This document shows, in pieces, positions 6,185 through 14,576 of a DNA stretch of 18,964 nt. The position numbers and the translations under genes are program-made. The notes under the pieces are model-generated. The model searched no databases. It was given only the letters and a program-made list of their open reading frames with translations, and was not told where the DNA came from. The number at the start of each line of letters is the position of its first letter. Position 1 is the first letter of the stretch. The stretch comes from GCA-2746795 sp964643965 (GTDB lineage: Bacteria; Chloroflexota; Anaerolineae; Promineifilales; Promineifilaceae): assembly GCA_964643965.1 (NCBI GenBank), contig CAZXVH010000104.1, positions 1 to 18,964 of the forward strand, in the 5' to 3' direction.

Positions 6185-7120
6185 TTAGAGACTGGTATTC
6201 TCCCTTATCCAAATAGACCCATTCTTTGTACTCAATTTTTCCAATGTGCCACTGTCTGAGAGTCCGTTCAATAAATTTTCACTTTCCTTCCTTGGCGTTC
6301 CCGAAAGCACCGAAAATTCTTTAGCTGTGAGCGAATGATATTTTGAGAAAAGTGTTTCCCAATCTTTAGCGTATTCGCTTTTCGTAATATTGGCATTAAG
6401 CTTTAGAACCGCCATTTCATAAAAAGCATACGGTCTTGTGCCATAAACGATTTCTTTATTACCCGCATCACCTAAAAAGAACATGGTTGGAAATCCCCGT
6501 GCGCCCAGCTCTCTTCCCAATTTCAAATCTTCTTCAAACAGCGCTTTTGCTTTACCTTTAAAGTCGGTTTTGAATTGCTCTATATTTAGCCCTACTTTTT
6601 TAGCGGCAGTTTCTAAATGCTCCCACTTTGTGATGTTTTTCTTTTGAAGGAAAACCATTTCTCTGATTTCCCGCAGGAATAGAATTGCTTTTTCATTGTC
6701 TTGTATTTGAGCTGCCTTAAAGGCAATGGATGGGGGATAGGATGAATCTAAAGGGTCTTCCAACCAAATATCTCCGTCAATGGGCATATCATAATGAACA
6801 CTCACTTCATCCCAGTGATGTGCCACATCCGATGGTTTCCCGATGCCGCCGCTGTTGTAACTCCAATCAGGTAACAGCCCACCCATTCTATAATCTATCT
6901 CAATGTCGCTACCATATTCTAATTTGAGTTTACGCAATTGCGGCTCTAAGCCCCAACAAGAAGAGCAAATAGGATCAGTATAATAAATGACCTTTATGGC
7001 TTTCTTAGTTGCTTGAATATCACTTTTAGATATAACATCTTCAGTTCCGTCAGTTATTTCACACATTCCGGTTTCTATGTCGCATAAAAGTGGATTACTT
7101 ATTAATGTTTCGTTATTCAT
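6185..7120 (-). CDS. DsbA-family thioredoxin-fold protein (YjbH/FrnE-like)
   Basis: Protein of 311 aa counted from the ATG at 7120. The thioredoxin-fold redox centre CSSC is at residues 52-55 in YYTDPICSSCWGLEPQL, and the cis-proline is P211 in RGFPTMFF. An insertion of helices lies between, as in DsbA/FrnE proteins. About 55 C-terminal residues (KYHSLTAKEFSVLSG onward) look like a small winged-helix module. A second cysteine pair (C13, C20) lies in the N-terminal NPLLCDIETGMC, a motif I associate with Bacteroidota members. No signal peptide is seen, so it is probably cytoplasmic. A TTG 13 codons upstream also gives an open frame but breaks the family N-terminus. The exact substrate is unknown. 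Confidence 0.85.
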   Translation of the reverse strand: MNNETLISNPLLCDIETGMCEITDGTEDVISKSDIQATKKAIKVIYYTDPICSSCWGLEPQLRKLKLEYGSDIEIDYRMGGLLPDWSYNSGGIGKPSDVAHHWDEVSVHYDMPIDGDIWLEDPLDSSYPPSIAFKAAQIQDNEKAILFLREIREMVFLQKKNITKWEHLETAAKKVGLNIEQFKTDFKGKAKALFEEDLKLGRELGARGFPTMFFLGDAGNKEIVYGTRPYAFYEMAVLKLNANITKSEYAKDWETLFSKYHSLTAKEFSVLSGTPRKESENLLNGLSDSGTLEKLSTKNGSIWIRENTSL

Positions 7121-7207
7121 GGTTTTTGATTGCCCCTGACAAGCTATGATTCTAAACAAATAAGGCTAGCAATATGATGATTATGATCATGACTACCAAA
7201 ATGAGGG

Positions 7208-7588
7208 TTATTTCACTTCTTCCGAAGTTGCAAACTCCTCCATTCTTGTAATTAAATCGTTTTCAACCGTGTATATCTGAACCCACTTTTGCTTCAACTC
7301 TCTTCCTGAACGTTTTACTTTTTGATGCTCTTGGCCTATCACAACAACCATATTTCCTTCAACGATAAATTGTTGAGGCTCAAAGCTGATGATTTCAGTT
7401 TTGTCGAGAATATTACTGAAAAAAGCCCTGACGCCTTCCTTTTTTTCAAAAACGCCACTGGGAATAATTTGCGTACCGTGATAAACCCAAACGGTGTCGT
7501 CGGAAACCGTTGCCACAAACTTTTCTACATCTCCACTACCAAAGGCAGCGAACATCTTTTCTACGACTGTTTTTGCTGAATTATTCAT
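7208..7588 (-). CDS. NTF2-like / SnoaL-like domain protein
   Basis: Protein of 126 aa with the cone-shaped NTF2 fold expected from KTVVEKMFAAFGSGDVEKFVATVSDD (helices then first strand), a central WVYHG, and alternating strands to IYTVENDLITRMEEF at the end. Such proteins are often isomerases, hydrolases or small-molecule binders; the substrate cannot be read from sequence. I chose the ATG at 7588. A further in-frame ATG at 7636 would overlap the end of the reductase gene by about 29 bases. It lies in the AT-rich redox operon between the FMN reductase and the DsbA-like gene. Confidence 0.8.
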   Translation of the reverse strand: MNNSAKTVVEKMFAAFGSGDVEKFVATVSDDTVWVYHGTQIIPSGVFEKKEGVRAFFSNILDKTEIISFEPQQFIVEGNMVVVIGQEHQKVKRSGRELKQKWVQIYTVENDLITRMEEFATSEEVK

Positions 7589-7607
7589 CTTTTCACCCTT
7601 GCCATTG

Positions 7608-8159
7608 CTACGCATTTGTATGAACCCATTTTTCAAAGGCTGCCATAAAGCTCTCCAGGAATTCTTTGGTAGAGTCGTTTGTCAGATTACCCTTATCGTC
7701 AAAAAGTTCTGCAGCGCCTCCAATATAAGCTTCTGGTTGCGCCATAGTAGGCACGTTGACAAAAGTTAGCGACTGTCTCAAATGGTGATTGGCCCCAAAT
7801 CCGCTAATGTTACCAATGGAAACACTTACGACGGCAGCGGGCTTCCCATCCCATGAGTTTTGTGCATAAGGACGTGAGCCTACATCAATGGCGTTAACTA
7901 AAACACCAGGTACCGAGCGGTTGTATTCAGGTGTAACGAAAAGAAGTCCATCAACAGCGCTGATTTGCTCCCGGAATGTTACCCATTCTTTTGGCGGGGT
8001 TGCTTCCAAGTCTTCATTGAACATGGGAAGATCCGCTATGTCTATTATTTCAAGTGATAACGATTCAGGCGCCAGCCTTATTAATGCTTTGGCCGTTTTC
8101 AGGCTAAAGGATTCTTTACGTAGACTGCCTACGATTACTGCAATTTTGTACTTTTTCAT
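7608..8159 (-). CDS. NADPH-dependent FMN reductase family protein
   Basis: Flavodoxin-fold reductase of 183 aa that would transfer electrons from NAD(P)H through FMN to quinones, azo compounds or chromate. FMN phosphate-binding loop GSLRKESFS is at residues 11-19, the flavin/dimer motif PEYNRSVPGVLVNAIDVGSR is at 77-96, and WDGKPAAVVSVSIGNISG follows. The ATG at 8159 has AAGGA 9 bases upstream; earlier in-frame starts lack this and add unrelated residues. It is the first gene of the AT-rich operon that continues with the NTF2-like, DsbA-like and dps genes. A regulatory-looking region with palindromes lies upstream. Confidence 0.92.
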   Translation of the reverse strand: MKKYKIAVIVGSLRKESFSLKTAKALIRLAPESLSLEIIDIADLPMFNEDLEATPPKEWVTFREQISAVDGLLFVTPEYNRSVPGVLVNAIDVGSRPYAQNSWDGKPAAVVSVSIGNISGFGANHHLRQSLTFVNVPTMAQPEAYIGGAAELFDDKGNLTNDSTKEFLESFMAAFEKWVHTNA

Positions 8160-8280
8160 AATTTTCATTCCTTGAAAGTAGTATAGCTTATACTCGAAAC
8201 GGGCATAATCTGACATTTTTACCAGAGGTGGCACGGTCAGAAACCGGCCACAGCGAGTATAGCAAGTGTCGTGGTTCAAC

Positions 8281-8300
8281 GGACATAGAATTCCATGTCC
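8281..8300. promoter_or_regulatory. Imperfect 20-bp palindrome
   Basis: GGACATAGAATTCCATGTCC is self-complementary except at one symmetric pair of positions (7 and 14). It directly abuts a second palindrome and lies about 20 bases upstream of a TATACT box read on the minus strand. It is a candidate operator for the FMN-reductase operon. Confidence 0.55.
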
Positions 8301-8317
8301 AGAGGTATGATACCTCT
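8301..8317. promoter_or_regulatory. Perfect 17-bp palindrome next to the previous one
   Basis: AGAGGTAT and ATACCTCT are perfect 8-bp arms around one base. The form suits a dimeric repressor (TetR/GntR-like) or a short hairpin. On the plus strand it is followed by only AAAAG and on the minus strand by no T-run, so an intrinsic terminator is unlikely. Confidence 0.55.
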
Positions 8318-8441
8318 AAAAGTCCATTTCGTGTTCGTTTCACACCATCCTCTCTAAAAAGATCGCTCTCGATATCCTGGCTCGGGTTGGGGCGCTTGAA
8401 CAGATGTTTGCCCCTGCGGATCGAGGCCGGCGCGCCGTCGT

Positions 8442-9767
8442 TCAGCTCTGGTCGGCGTCTACTGCCTGGACCTCTCTCAGTTGCGCGGCCGTGGGGATAG
8501 CCAACGCTGCCATCAGGGCGAAGATCGCCAGCACAGCGCCGAGACCGAACCATCGGGCGATGAACCCAAATATGCCGCCAGCCAGAAGAATGACGCCGAC
8601 AATCGAATTGCTGAGAGCCGTATAGGTGGCGCGATTGTCGAGGTCTGCCATGTCGATGATGTGGACCGAACGGCCGAGTCGAACCCCCTGGTAGGCGACC
8701 GTGAGCACGAAAAGCAGCAGCGGCAGAATTGGCGCAAACGCCAGTTTCTCAGGCATTGCCAACGCCAAAACGGCGGCCGTGGCATTGGTCAACGCTGCCA
8801 GCGCGGCCGCATAAATCAGTACGCGGCGGCTTGATCGATCTGCCAGGCGACCCCAGATATAGGAACTCGTGAGGCTGGCGGTTGCCGACGCCATCATGAA
8901 AAGGCCCAGCGTGCCGAGGCCGCTGGAGACGTAGTCGCCACTGAGTGCAATGTAGAAGGGCGGGGCCAGTGCCGTTGACAGCAGCAAAGTGCGGGTCGCA
9001 ATCAGCCACCGCAGTTCTGCATCACTGCGCAGCAAGCCGAACTGTGCAACCACCGCGCGAAGCCCGTCCACGGCGCCTTCTGTTGCGCCGGGGAATTCCT
9101 GAATCGAATTGAAGACCAGCGCGGCAAGAAACCAGGCGGCGCCACCAATGATCACGACTCTGGCGACAACCGGCGCGGTGAGCGGGATCCATCCAAACGC
9201 ATAACCTGCGGCGAGCAGCAGCGTCGTTGCGGCGGCAACGCTGCCCGCGATCCCGCTCACGGATCCACGCCGGCCGATGACCACCGTTTTGGCCAGCACA
9301 TCCTTATGGCTGATCGAGCAGAGACTACGTCCAAGCGCGAACACCGTGATCAGCGCTATCGCCACCACCCCGGCGCTGGTTCCCGTAAGCGTCAGTCCAA
9401 CCAGGCCAAAACCGACAATCGCTAAGCCCTGTATGATGCAGCCCACAACATAAACGGGCTTGCGAACAGTGAGCTGTCGAATCCGCGCTGAAATCAAAAG
9501 CTGCGGCAACATCGCGAGCGATTCCCGGATGGGCACCAGCAGACCAATGGCCCAGGTTGGCCCGCCAATAGCGTTGAGCAGCCAGGCAAGTACGAGCTTG
9601 GTGTCGGCAAGGCCTTCGCCAAGTCTCGTCAGGCTCAACGAGACGACATGCCGTGCGTAGTTGCGTGGTTGCTCCTGGCAGGCAGATTCAGGAAGGTCGC
9701 GACAGACTGACAATAACTCGTCGTCACCCATCCCAAATTCCTCACGGCCGGCAAGTTTGCTTATCAC
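8442..9767 (-). CDS. MFS-type transporter, coupled to acnA
   Basis: Hydrophobic protein of 441 aa with about ten to twelve membrane segments. An N-terminal cytoplasmic stretch of about 40 residues ends in QPRNYARHVVSLSLTRLGEG, followed by LVLAWLLNAIGGPTWAIGLL and LVPIRESLAMLPQLLISARI. This resembles a group of uncharacterised major facilitator proteins I associate with alphaproteobacteria. WGRLADRSSRRVL after the seventh or eighth helix is the usual MFS cytoplasmic-loop motif. The GTG start overlaps the acnA stop (GTGA), so translation is coupled to aconitase; another ATG lies 12 codons in. The substrate is unknown; an organic acid is only a guess from the neighbour. Composition is GC-rich like acnA. 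Confidence 0.85.
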   Translation of the reverse strand: MISKLAGREEFGMGDDELLSVCRDLPESACQEQPRNYARHVVSLSLTRLGEGLADTKLVLAWLLNAIGGPTWAIGLLVPIRESLAMLPQLLISARIRQLTVRKPVYVVGCIIQGLAIVGFGLVGLTLTGTSAGVVAIALITVFALGRSLCSISHKDVLAKTVVIGRRGSVSGIAGSVAAATTLLLAAGYAFGWIPLTAPVVARVVIIGGAAWFLAALVFNSIQEFPGATEGAVDGLRAVVAQFGLLRSDAELRWLIATRTLLLSTALAPPFYIALSGDYVSSGLGTLGLFMMASATASLTSSYIWGRLADRSSRRVLIYAAALAALTNATAAVLALAMPEKLAFAPILPLLLFVLTVAYQGVRLGRSVHIIDMADLDNRATYTALSNSIVGVILLAGGIFGFIARWFGLGAVLAIFALMAALAIPTAAQLREVQAVDADQS

Positions 9768-12478
9768 GAGCTTGCCGCCAATTGTCGTTGGACCATCTGC
9801 AAGATGCCGCCGTGGCGGAAGTATTCGACTTCTGCCGGTGCATCTACCCTGACTATGGCGTCGAACGTCATCTGCGATCCGTCCTCTCGGGTCACTGCAA
9901 CCGTTGCATTCTGGCGTGGCTCAATGCCGTCACGAATTCCGGTGATGGTGAAGGTCTCGAAGCCGGTCAAGCCCAGCGACTTCGCCGAGTCGCCGTCTTT
10001 GAATTGCAGGGGCAATACGCCCATACAGACGAGGTTACTGCGGTGGATACGCTCGTAGCTTTCGGCAATAATCGCCTTGACGCCGAGCAAAGCGGCGCCC
10101 TTGGCGGCCCAGTCGCGTGAGCTGCCCGCCCCATAATCGCGCCCCGCAATGACGACCAAGGGCGACTGTTCGTCAACGTACCGCATGGCCGCGTCGTAGA
10201 TGCTCATCGTCTCGCCGCTGGGCACGTGCAAGGTCCAGGGGCCTACGGCGTCAGGTACCATCAGATTACGCAGCCGCAGATTGCCGAACGTGCCACGCAT
10301 CATGACTTCGTGGTTGCCGCGTCGGGAACCATAACTGTTGAACTCGGGGACGGGCACTTCATGCGCGAGGAGATATTGTCCGGCGCTGGAGCTGGCGGCT
10401 ATCGCGCCGGCGGGTGAGATGTGATCAGTTGTCACCGAATCGCCGAGTACCGCCAGGGCGTATGCGCCTTCGATATTTGCTGGCGCCGCGGGAGCTTCCG
10501 CAAAATCGATGAAGAAAGGTGGCTCGCGAACGTAGGTCGAATCGTCCACCCAGTCGAACAAGGTTCCCTTCGGCGCCGGCATGCTCCTCCACTTGTCATC
10601 GCCCTCGAAGATACGGCCGTACTCCAGGTCGAACTGCTCCGCTTTGACAGACGAGGCCACCACTGCTTCGATCTCTTCAGTGGTCGGCCAGATGTCCTTC
10701 AGGTAAACGGGCTGGCCGTTGTTGTCCGTGCCCAGCGGGTCCACGCTCAGGTCGCACAGCACAGTGCCCACAAGTGCATAGGCGATGCACAGCGGGGGTG
10801 ATGCGAGATAGCTCGCTTTCACCTGGGAATGAATCCGGCCTTCGTAGTTTCGATTTCCCGACAGCACGGCCACAACCGACAAATCTTTCTCATCCACAAC
10901 TTCGGCGATCTCCTCAGGCAAGGGACCCGAGTTGCCAATGCAGGTCGTGCAGCCGTAGCCCACGAGATTGAAGCCCAACTTGTTGAGATAGGGCGTAAGC
11001 CCGGCCTGATCCAGGTACTGGGTCACAACCCGCGAGCCTGGAGCCAGGGAGGTCTTCACCCACGGTTTACACTGCAAGCCAGCCTCGACCGCTTTTTTGG
11101 CGAGAAGGCCAGCGGCGAGCATGACCGACGGGTTGGACGTATTCGTGCAGCTTGTAATCGCGGCGATGACCACCGAACCGTGGGTGACGTATTTGGCTGC
11201 GCTCGGCTCCTCCAACGGCTCCGGATCGGCCTTGAGAAAATCACCGGCCGCACTGCTGCTTTCGGCGACAAGTCGCGCAATTTCTTCGGCCTTCACCTCG
11301 GCCACCGAACCGGAACTGAAAGATTCCCTGACCCCGGACAGTGCGACCCGATCTTGCGGCCGTTTGGGGCCAGCAACACTCGGTTCAACCTTACTTAGAT
11401 CCAGGTCGAGGGTCTCATCAAAACGTGGCTCGGGGTCGGCGTTGGTGCGGAACAGGCCCTGTGCTTTTGTGTAACGCTCGACCAGATCAACATTGTCCCC
11501 ACGCCCGGTGAGTTGCAGATAGTTCAACGTGTTCGCATCGACAGGAAACAGGGTGGCGGTGGCGCCAAACTCGGGCGACATGTTGGAGAGCGTCGCCCGG
11601 TCGGCGATGCCCAGGCTGCTCAACCCGGAGCCGAAGAATTCGACGAATTTGCCCACCACCCCGTGGGCGCGCAGCATTTGCGCCAGCGTCAGGACAAGAT
11701 CCGTGGCTGTGGTGCCGGGAGGCAGGACGCCGCTCGCCCTGACACCGACAACGATTGGTTTCGGCAGGAACATGGGCTGGCCGAGCATCGCTGCTTCCGC
11801 TTCTATCCCGCCGACGCCCCATCCCAGGACACCGAGACCATTGATCATCGGCGTGTGCGAATCGGTACCGACCAAGGTGTCGGGGAAGGCCCAGCCGTCG
11901 CGCTCCTTCACCACGCGCCCCAGGTGTTCCAGGTTGACCTGGTGACAGATTCCCATGCCGGGTGGGACCACCCGGAATTCGTCGAATGCCTGCTGCGCCC
12001 AGTTCAGCAACGCATAGCGTTCGCGGTTGCGTCGGTATTCCCACTTCAGGTTAGCGGCGTAGGCATCAGGGCTGCCGAAACGATCAACCTGCACCGAGTG
12101 ATCGATGATAAGGTCGACAGGAACAAAGGGGTTGACCCGCTTGGGGTCACCGCCAGATCGAGCCAGGGCGCTTCTCATTGCGGCGAGGTCAACCACCGCC
12201 GGAACGCCGGTGAAATCCTGCATTAAAACCCGCGCCGGCATAAAAGCGAGCGATGCGTCTTTGCCATGGGGCCAATTTGCCAGCGCTTCGACGTCGGCCT
12301 CCGAAACGTCTCTGCCCCCTGCTCGGCGTGCGATATTTTCCAACAGAATTTTGACTGTATGCGGCAGTCGGGCAATGTCCGCGCCGGTTCTGTCAGCCAG
12401 TTTTGCCAGGCTGGCATACTTTACAGATCCCGATTCTGTCTTCAGGGTTGATGTGATACTAAGTGGATCGTTGTACAT
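9764..12478 (-). CDS. acnA: Aconitate hydratase (AcnA/IRP1 type)
   Basis: Aconitase of 904 aa, full length, interconverting citrate and isocitrate via cis-aconitate in the TCA cycle. The [4Fe-4S] ligands are C444 (ITSCTNTSNP), C510 and C513 (GYGCTTCIGNSGP), offset by seven from human IRP1. Other active-site motifs are GTDSHTPMINGLG at 204-216, GDSVTTDHISPAGAI at 679-693, NSYGSRRGNHEVMMRGTFGN at 714-733 and GRDYGAGSSRDWAAKG at 779-794. AAGGAGA lies upstream of the ATG at suitable spacing. It is more GC-rich than the CPA2 gene upstream and shows few ACGGCCGT words, suggesting a different origin. It is followed by the overlapping MFS gene. Confidence 0.97.
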   Translation of the reverse strand: MYNDPLSITSTLKTESGSVKYASLAKLADRTGADIARLPHTVKILLENIARRAGGRDVSEADVEALANWPHGKDASLAFMPARVLMQDFTGVPAVVDLAAMRSALARSGGDPKRVNPFVPVDLIIDHSVQVDRFGSPDAYAANLKWEYRRNRERYALLNWAQQAFDEFRVVPPGMGICHQVNLEHLGRVVKERDGWAFPDTLVGTDSHTPMINGLGVLGWGVGGIEAEAAMLGQPMFLPKPIVVGVRASGVLPPGTTATDLVLTLAQMLRAHGVVGKFVEFFGSGLSSLGIADRATLSNMSPEFGATATLFPVDANTLNYLQLTGRGDNVDLVERYTKAQGLFRTNADPEPRFDETLDLDLSKVEPSVAGPKRPQDRVALSGVRESFSSGSVAEVKAEEIARLVAESSSAAGDFLKADPEPLEEPSAAKYVTHGSVVIAAITSCTNTSNPSVMLAAGLLAKKAVEAGLQCKPWVKTSLAPGSRVVTQYLDQAGLTPYLNKLGFNLVGYGCTTCIGNSGPLPEEIAEVVDEKDLSVVAVLSGNRNYEGRIHSQVKASYLASPPLCIAYALVGTVLCDLSVDPLGTDNNGQPVYLKDIWPTTEEIEAVVASSVKAEQFDLEYGRIFEGDDKWRSMPAPKGTLFDWVDDSTYVREPPFFIDFAEAPAAPANIEGAYALAVLGDSVTTDHISPAGAIAASSSAGQYLLAHEVPVPEFNSYGSRRGNHEVMMRGTFGNLRLRNLMVPDAVGPWTLHVPSGETMSIYDAAMRYVDEQSPLVVIAGRDYGAGSSRDWAAKGAALLGVKAIIAESYERIHRSNLVCMGVLPLQFKDGDSAKSLGLTGFETFTITGIRDGIEPRQNATVAVTREDGSQMTFDAIVRVDAPAEVEYFRHGGILQMVQRQLAASS

Positions 12479-12542
12479 TTGTGATCTCCTTTTAACAACA
12501 ACTACGAAACGCAGCTGTTATCAGCGACGGCGTCAGGAACAC

Positions 12543-12562
12543 GCCCCTCCAGTTTCAGGGGC
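12543..12562 (-). terminator. Stem-loop across the CPA2 stop codon
   Basis: GCCCCT and AGGGGC arms (6 bp, 8-base loop) span the antiporter stop codon in the 76-base gap before acnA. No T-run follows on the minus strand, so termination would be weak and acnA may be partly read through. Confidence 0.3.
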
Positions 12563-14561
12563 TGTGACTCCTGTCGCCAGGTGCGTCCATACCACCGAGG
12601 CGCTTCGATGCTTGAAAGGCGGCGAGTTGCTCTGTGCTGCCCATTACGGCCACAAAATCTCCCGCCGAAAAACGGTAATCCCGTTCTGGGTTTGGCGTCA
12701 ATTCTCTGTCACGAAGTATGCCCACAATAGAAGCGCCCGTCTGGGTACGTATTTTAGCAGATTCGATGGTCTGTCCCACAAGAGGGCTGTCTGCCGGTAC
12801 TGTGACCCATTTTAGCTCGAGCAAGCGTGTCGCCCTTTGTAGCTGGGCAACCGTCTGGTACTGCTTATTTTCTTGATTTTCTTGGTAAAGAGGCGCATAC
12901 AACTGTTGCCGAATCGAATCTGTGAACGTTTGGATTTCAGTGGGGGAGATATCAAAGTGGAGCAGCGCCTGGCGGGTCATTTCCAGGCTGGCTTCAAATT
13001 CTGGCTGTACCACTTGCGACACCCCGTATTCAGGCAACATTTGCATTGTCTCTATGCCTTCTGCGCGCGCCACAATGTCTACGCCAGGATTCAATTGCTG
13101 CACTTGCTCGGCAATGGCATGGGTTGTTTGCATGGCTGGCGTGGTGATAAGTACCAGCCGAGCCTGGGCTATCTGGGCCGCTTCCAGGATGACTTGCTGG
13201 CTGGCGTCGCCATAGATGATCGGCAGATGCGCTTCCTTTGCCTGTTCCACCCGTCGCTGATCCAGCTCAATGATCACCAGCCCCAAGTTTAACTGCTGCA
13301 ATAAATGCGCCACATACAGACCGACACGGCCGCCACCGGCGATGACCACATGCTGACGTAATCCTGTTTCCGGGATGTTTATCGTTTCTATCGGTTCCCG
13401 CGGCGCCCAACGGCGACGGAAGGCGTATAACGGCGTCGTGAACCCAGAAATAAGCGGGGTGAGCAGCATGGTGATGACCGTTACAGTCAGGACAAGGGCA
13501 TAGACGTCCGCGCTAATGGAGTTTGTGCTCAGACCCACTCGCGCCAGCACAAAAGAAAATTCGCCTATCTGGAACAGCCCTAAGCCCACGGCAAAGGGAA
13601 CAATGTTGCCGTAGCCAAATAAAGCACTCAATGAGCCAAAGATGAAGGCTTTGCCCACACTGACGAGCAGAACTACCAGGAGGACGGTTTGCCAATTTTC
13701 AAGCAAGAAGCGGGGGTCTAGCAACATGCCCACGGAAACGAAGAAGAGCAGGCCAAATATATCGCGCAGGGGGATGATGTCGCTGAGCGCCTGATGGCTA
13801 TAATCAGATTCGCTTAAGACCATGCCCGCCACAAAGGCACCAAAGGCAAAGGAGAGGCCAAATAAATAGGTGACATAGCCAATGCCTAAGCCGATGGCCA
13901 CGATGGCGATGAGGAATAGTTCGCGGGAATTCCATCTGGCGATGGTGATCACGAGACGGGGAATCAAGCGTGTGCCGACAAAGATCATTAAAAATAAGAA
14001 CAGGGCGGCTTTGAGAACGGCCGTTGCCAAAATAGACAGCCCCGCCCCCGGTTTATTCAACTCAGGCAGAATGATCATCAGAGGCACGACGGCTAAGTCC
14101 TGCACAATCAACATACCGATCATGACCCGGCTGGACAACGTGCCCAGCCGTCCCTGGCTCATGAGCGTCTTCAGCGCCACCATTGTGCTGGAAAGGGCGA
14201 TCAAGCCGCCAAACCAGAGGGATGAAAACCAATCCCAGCCTAGAAGCTGACCGATGCCATAACCAAAAGCCATCGTCAGCAAAATTTGAATCGGCGTACC
14301 GATCAAGGCAATTTTGCGCACGGGTTGCAGCTCTTTTAAGGAAAACTCCAAACCCAGGGCAAACAGTAGGAGAGCCACGCCGATCTCAGCCAGCAATTCA
14401 ATGTTTTGTATGTCAGAAACGGTTGGCCCAATGGTAAACGGCCCTACCATGATGCCGGCCAAAATGTAGCCCAACAGCAGCGGTTGTTTCAGCCGCTGGG
14501 CGATTAAGCCCCCTATCAGGCCAGCGACAATGATAATGGCGATATCGGCAGCAATTCCCAT
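12555..14561 (-). CDS. CPA2-family monovalent cation:proton antiporter with RCK domains (Kef/YbaL-like)
   Basis: Inner-membrane antiporter of 668 aa that exchanges K+ or Na+ for H+. Residues 1-380 contain about 12-13 membrane helices of the Na+/H+ exchanger fold, including the conserved Asp D155 in LIVQDLAVVPLMI and the motif GFAFGAF-like FAFGAFVAGMVLS at 239-250. An RCK_N (TrkA_N) nucleotide-binding domain follows at about 403-520, with AGGGRVG (G409, G411, G414) and acidic E432. An RCK_C domain lies at about 580-650 (LLELKWVTVPADSPLVGQ, then FSAGDFVAVMG). Gating by NAD(H) or adenine nucleotides is expected from the family. It starts 15 bases after the DUF3124 gene and is the last member of the rtcB operon. 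Confidence 0.94.
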   Translation of the reverse strand: MGIAADIAIIIVAGLIGGLIAQRLKQPLLLGYILAGIMVGPFTIGPTVSDIQNIELLAEIGVALLLFALGLEFSLKELQPVRKIALIGTPIQILLTMAFGYGIGQLLGWDWFSSLWFGGLIALSSTMVALKTLMSQGRLGTLSSRVMIGMLIVQDLAVVPLMIILPELNKPGAGLSILATAVLKAALFLFLMIFVGTRLIPRLVITIARWNSRELFLIAIVAIGLGIGYVTYLFGLSFAFGAFVAGMVLSESDYSHQALSDIIPLRDIFGLLFFVSVGMLLDPRFLLENWQTVLLVVLLVSVGKAFIFGSLSALFGYGNIVPFAVGLGLFQIGEFSFVLARVGLSTNSISADVYALVLTVTVITMLLTPLISGFTTPLYAFRRRWAPREPIETINIPETGLRQHVVIAGGGRVGLYVAHLLQQLNLGLVIIELDQRRVEQAKEAHLPIIYGDASQQVILEAAQIAQARLVLITTPAMQTTHAIAEQVQQLNPGVDIVARAEGIETMQMLPEYGVSQVVQPEFEASLEMTRQALLHFDISPTEIQTFTDSIRQQLYAPLYQENQENKQYQTVAQLQRATRLLELKWVTVPADSPLVGQTIESAKIRTQTGASIVGILRDRELTPNPERDYRFSAGDFVAVMGSTEQLAAFQASKRLGGMDAPGDRSHSP

Positions 14562-14576
14562 TAGTTTAATAGACCT

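Larger units (their letters stand above)
8160..8441. other. 282-base intergenic region, boundary between GC-rich and AT-rich segments
   Basis: No gene is supported here. It holds the two adjacent palindromes at 8281-8317. Two AGTATA/TATACT boxes (8256-8261 and the inverted repeat AGTATA-GCT-TATACT at 8180-8194) could be -10 elements for the reductase operon on the minus strand. No good -35 box is paired with either at standard spacing, which would fit an activator- or repressor-controlled promoter. Composition shifts sharply from GC-rich above about 8400 to AT-rich below about 8200. Confidence 0.5.

Noticed and set aside
6185..7159. TTG start at 7159 for the DsbA-like gene
   Set aside because: The family N-terminus (NPLLCDIETGMC) follows closely after the ATG at 7120, and the extra 13 residues are unlike homologues.
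8188..8553. A 121-codon minus-strand frame across the intergenic region before the reductase gene
   Set aside because: It overlaps the end of the MFS gene in another frame, crosses both palindromes, and has no ribosome binding site or recognisable motif.
10829..12226. Plus-strand and alternative minus-strand frames of up to 237 codons inside acnA
   Set aside because: GC-rich coding sequence produces such shadows; acnA is intact with all active-site residues.
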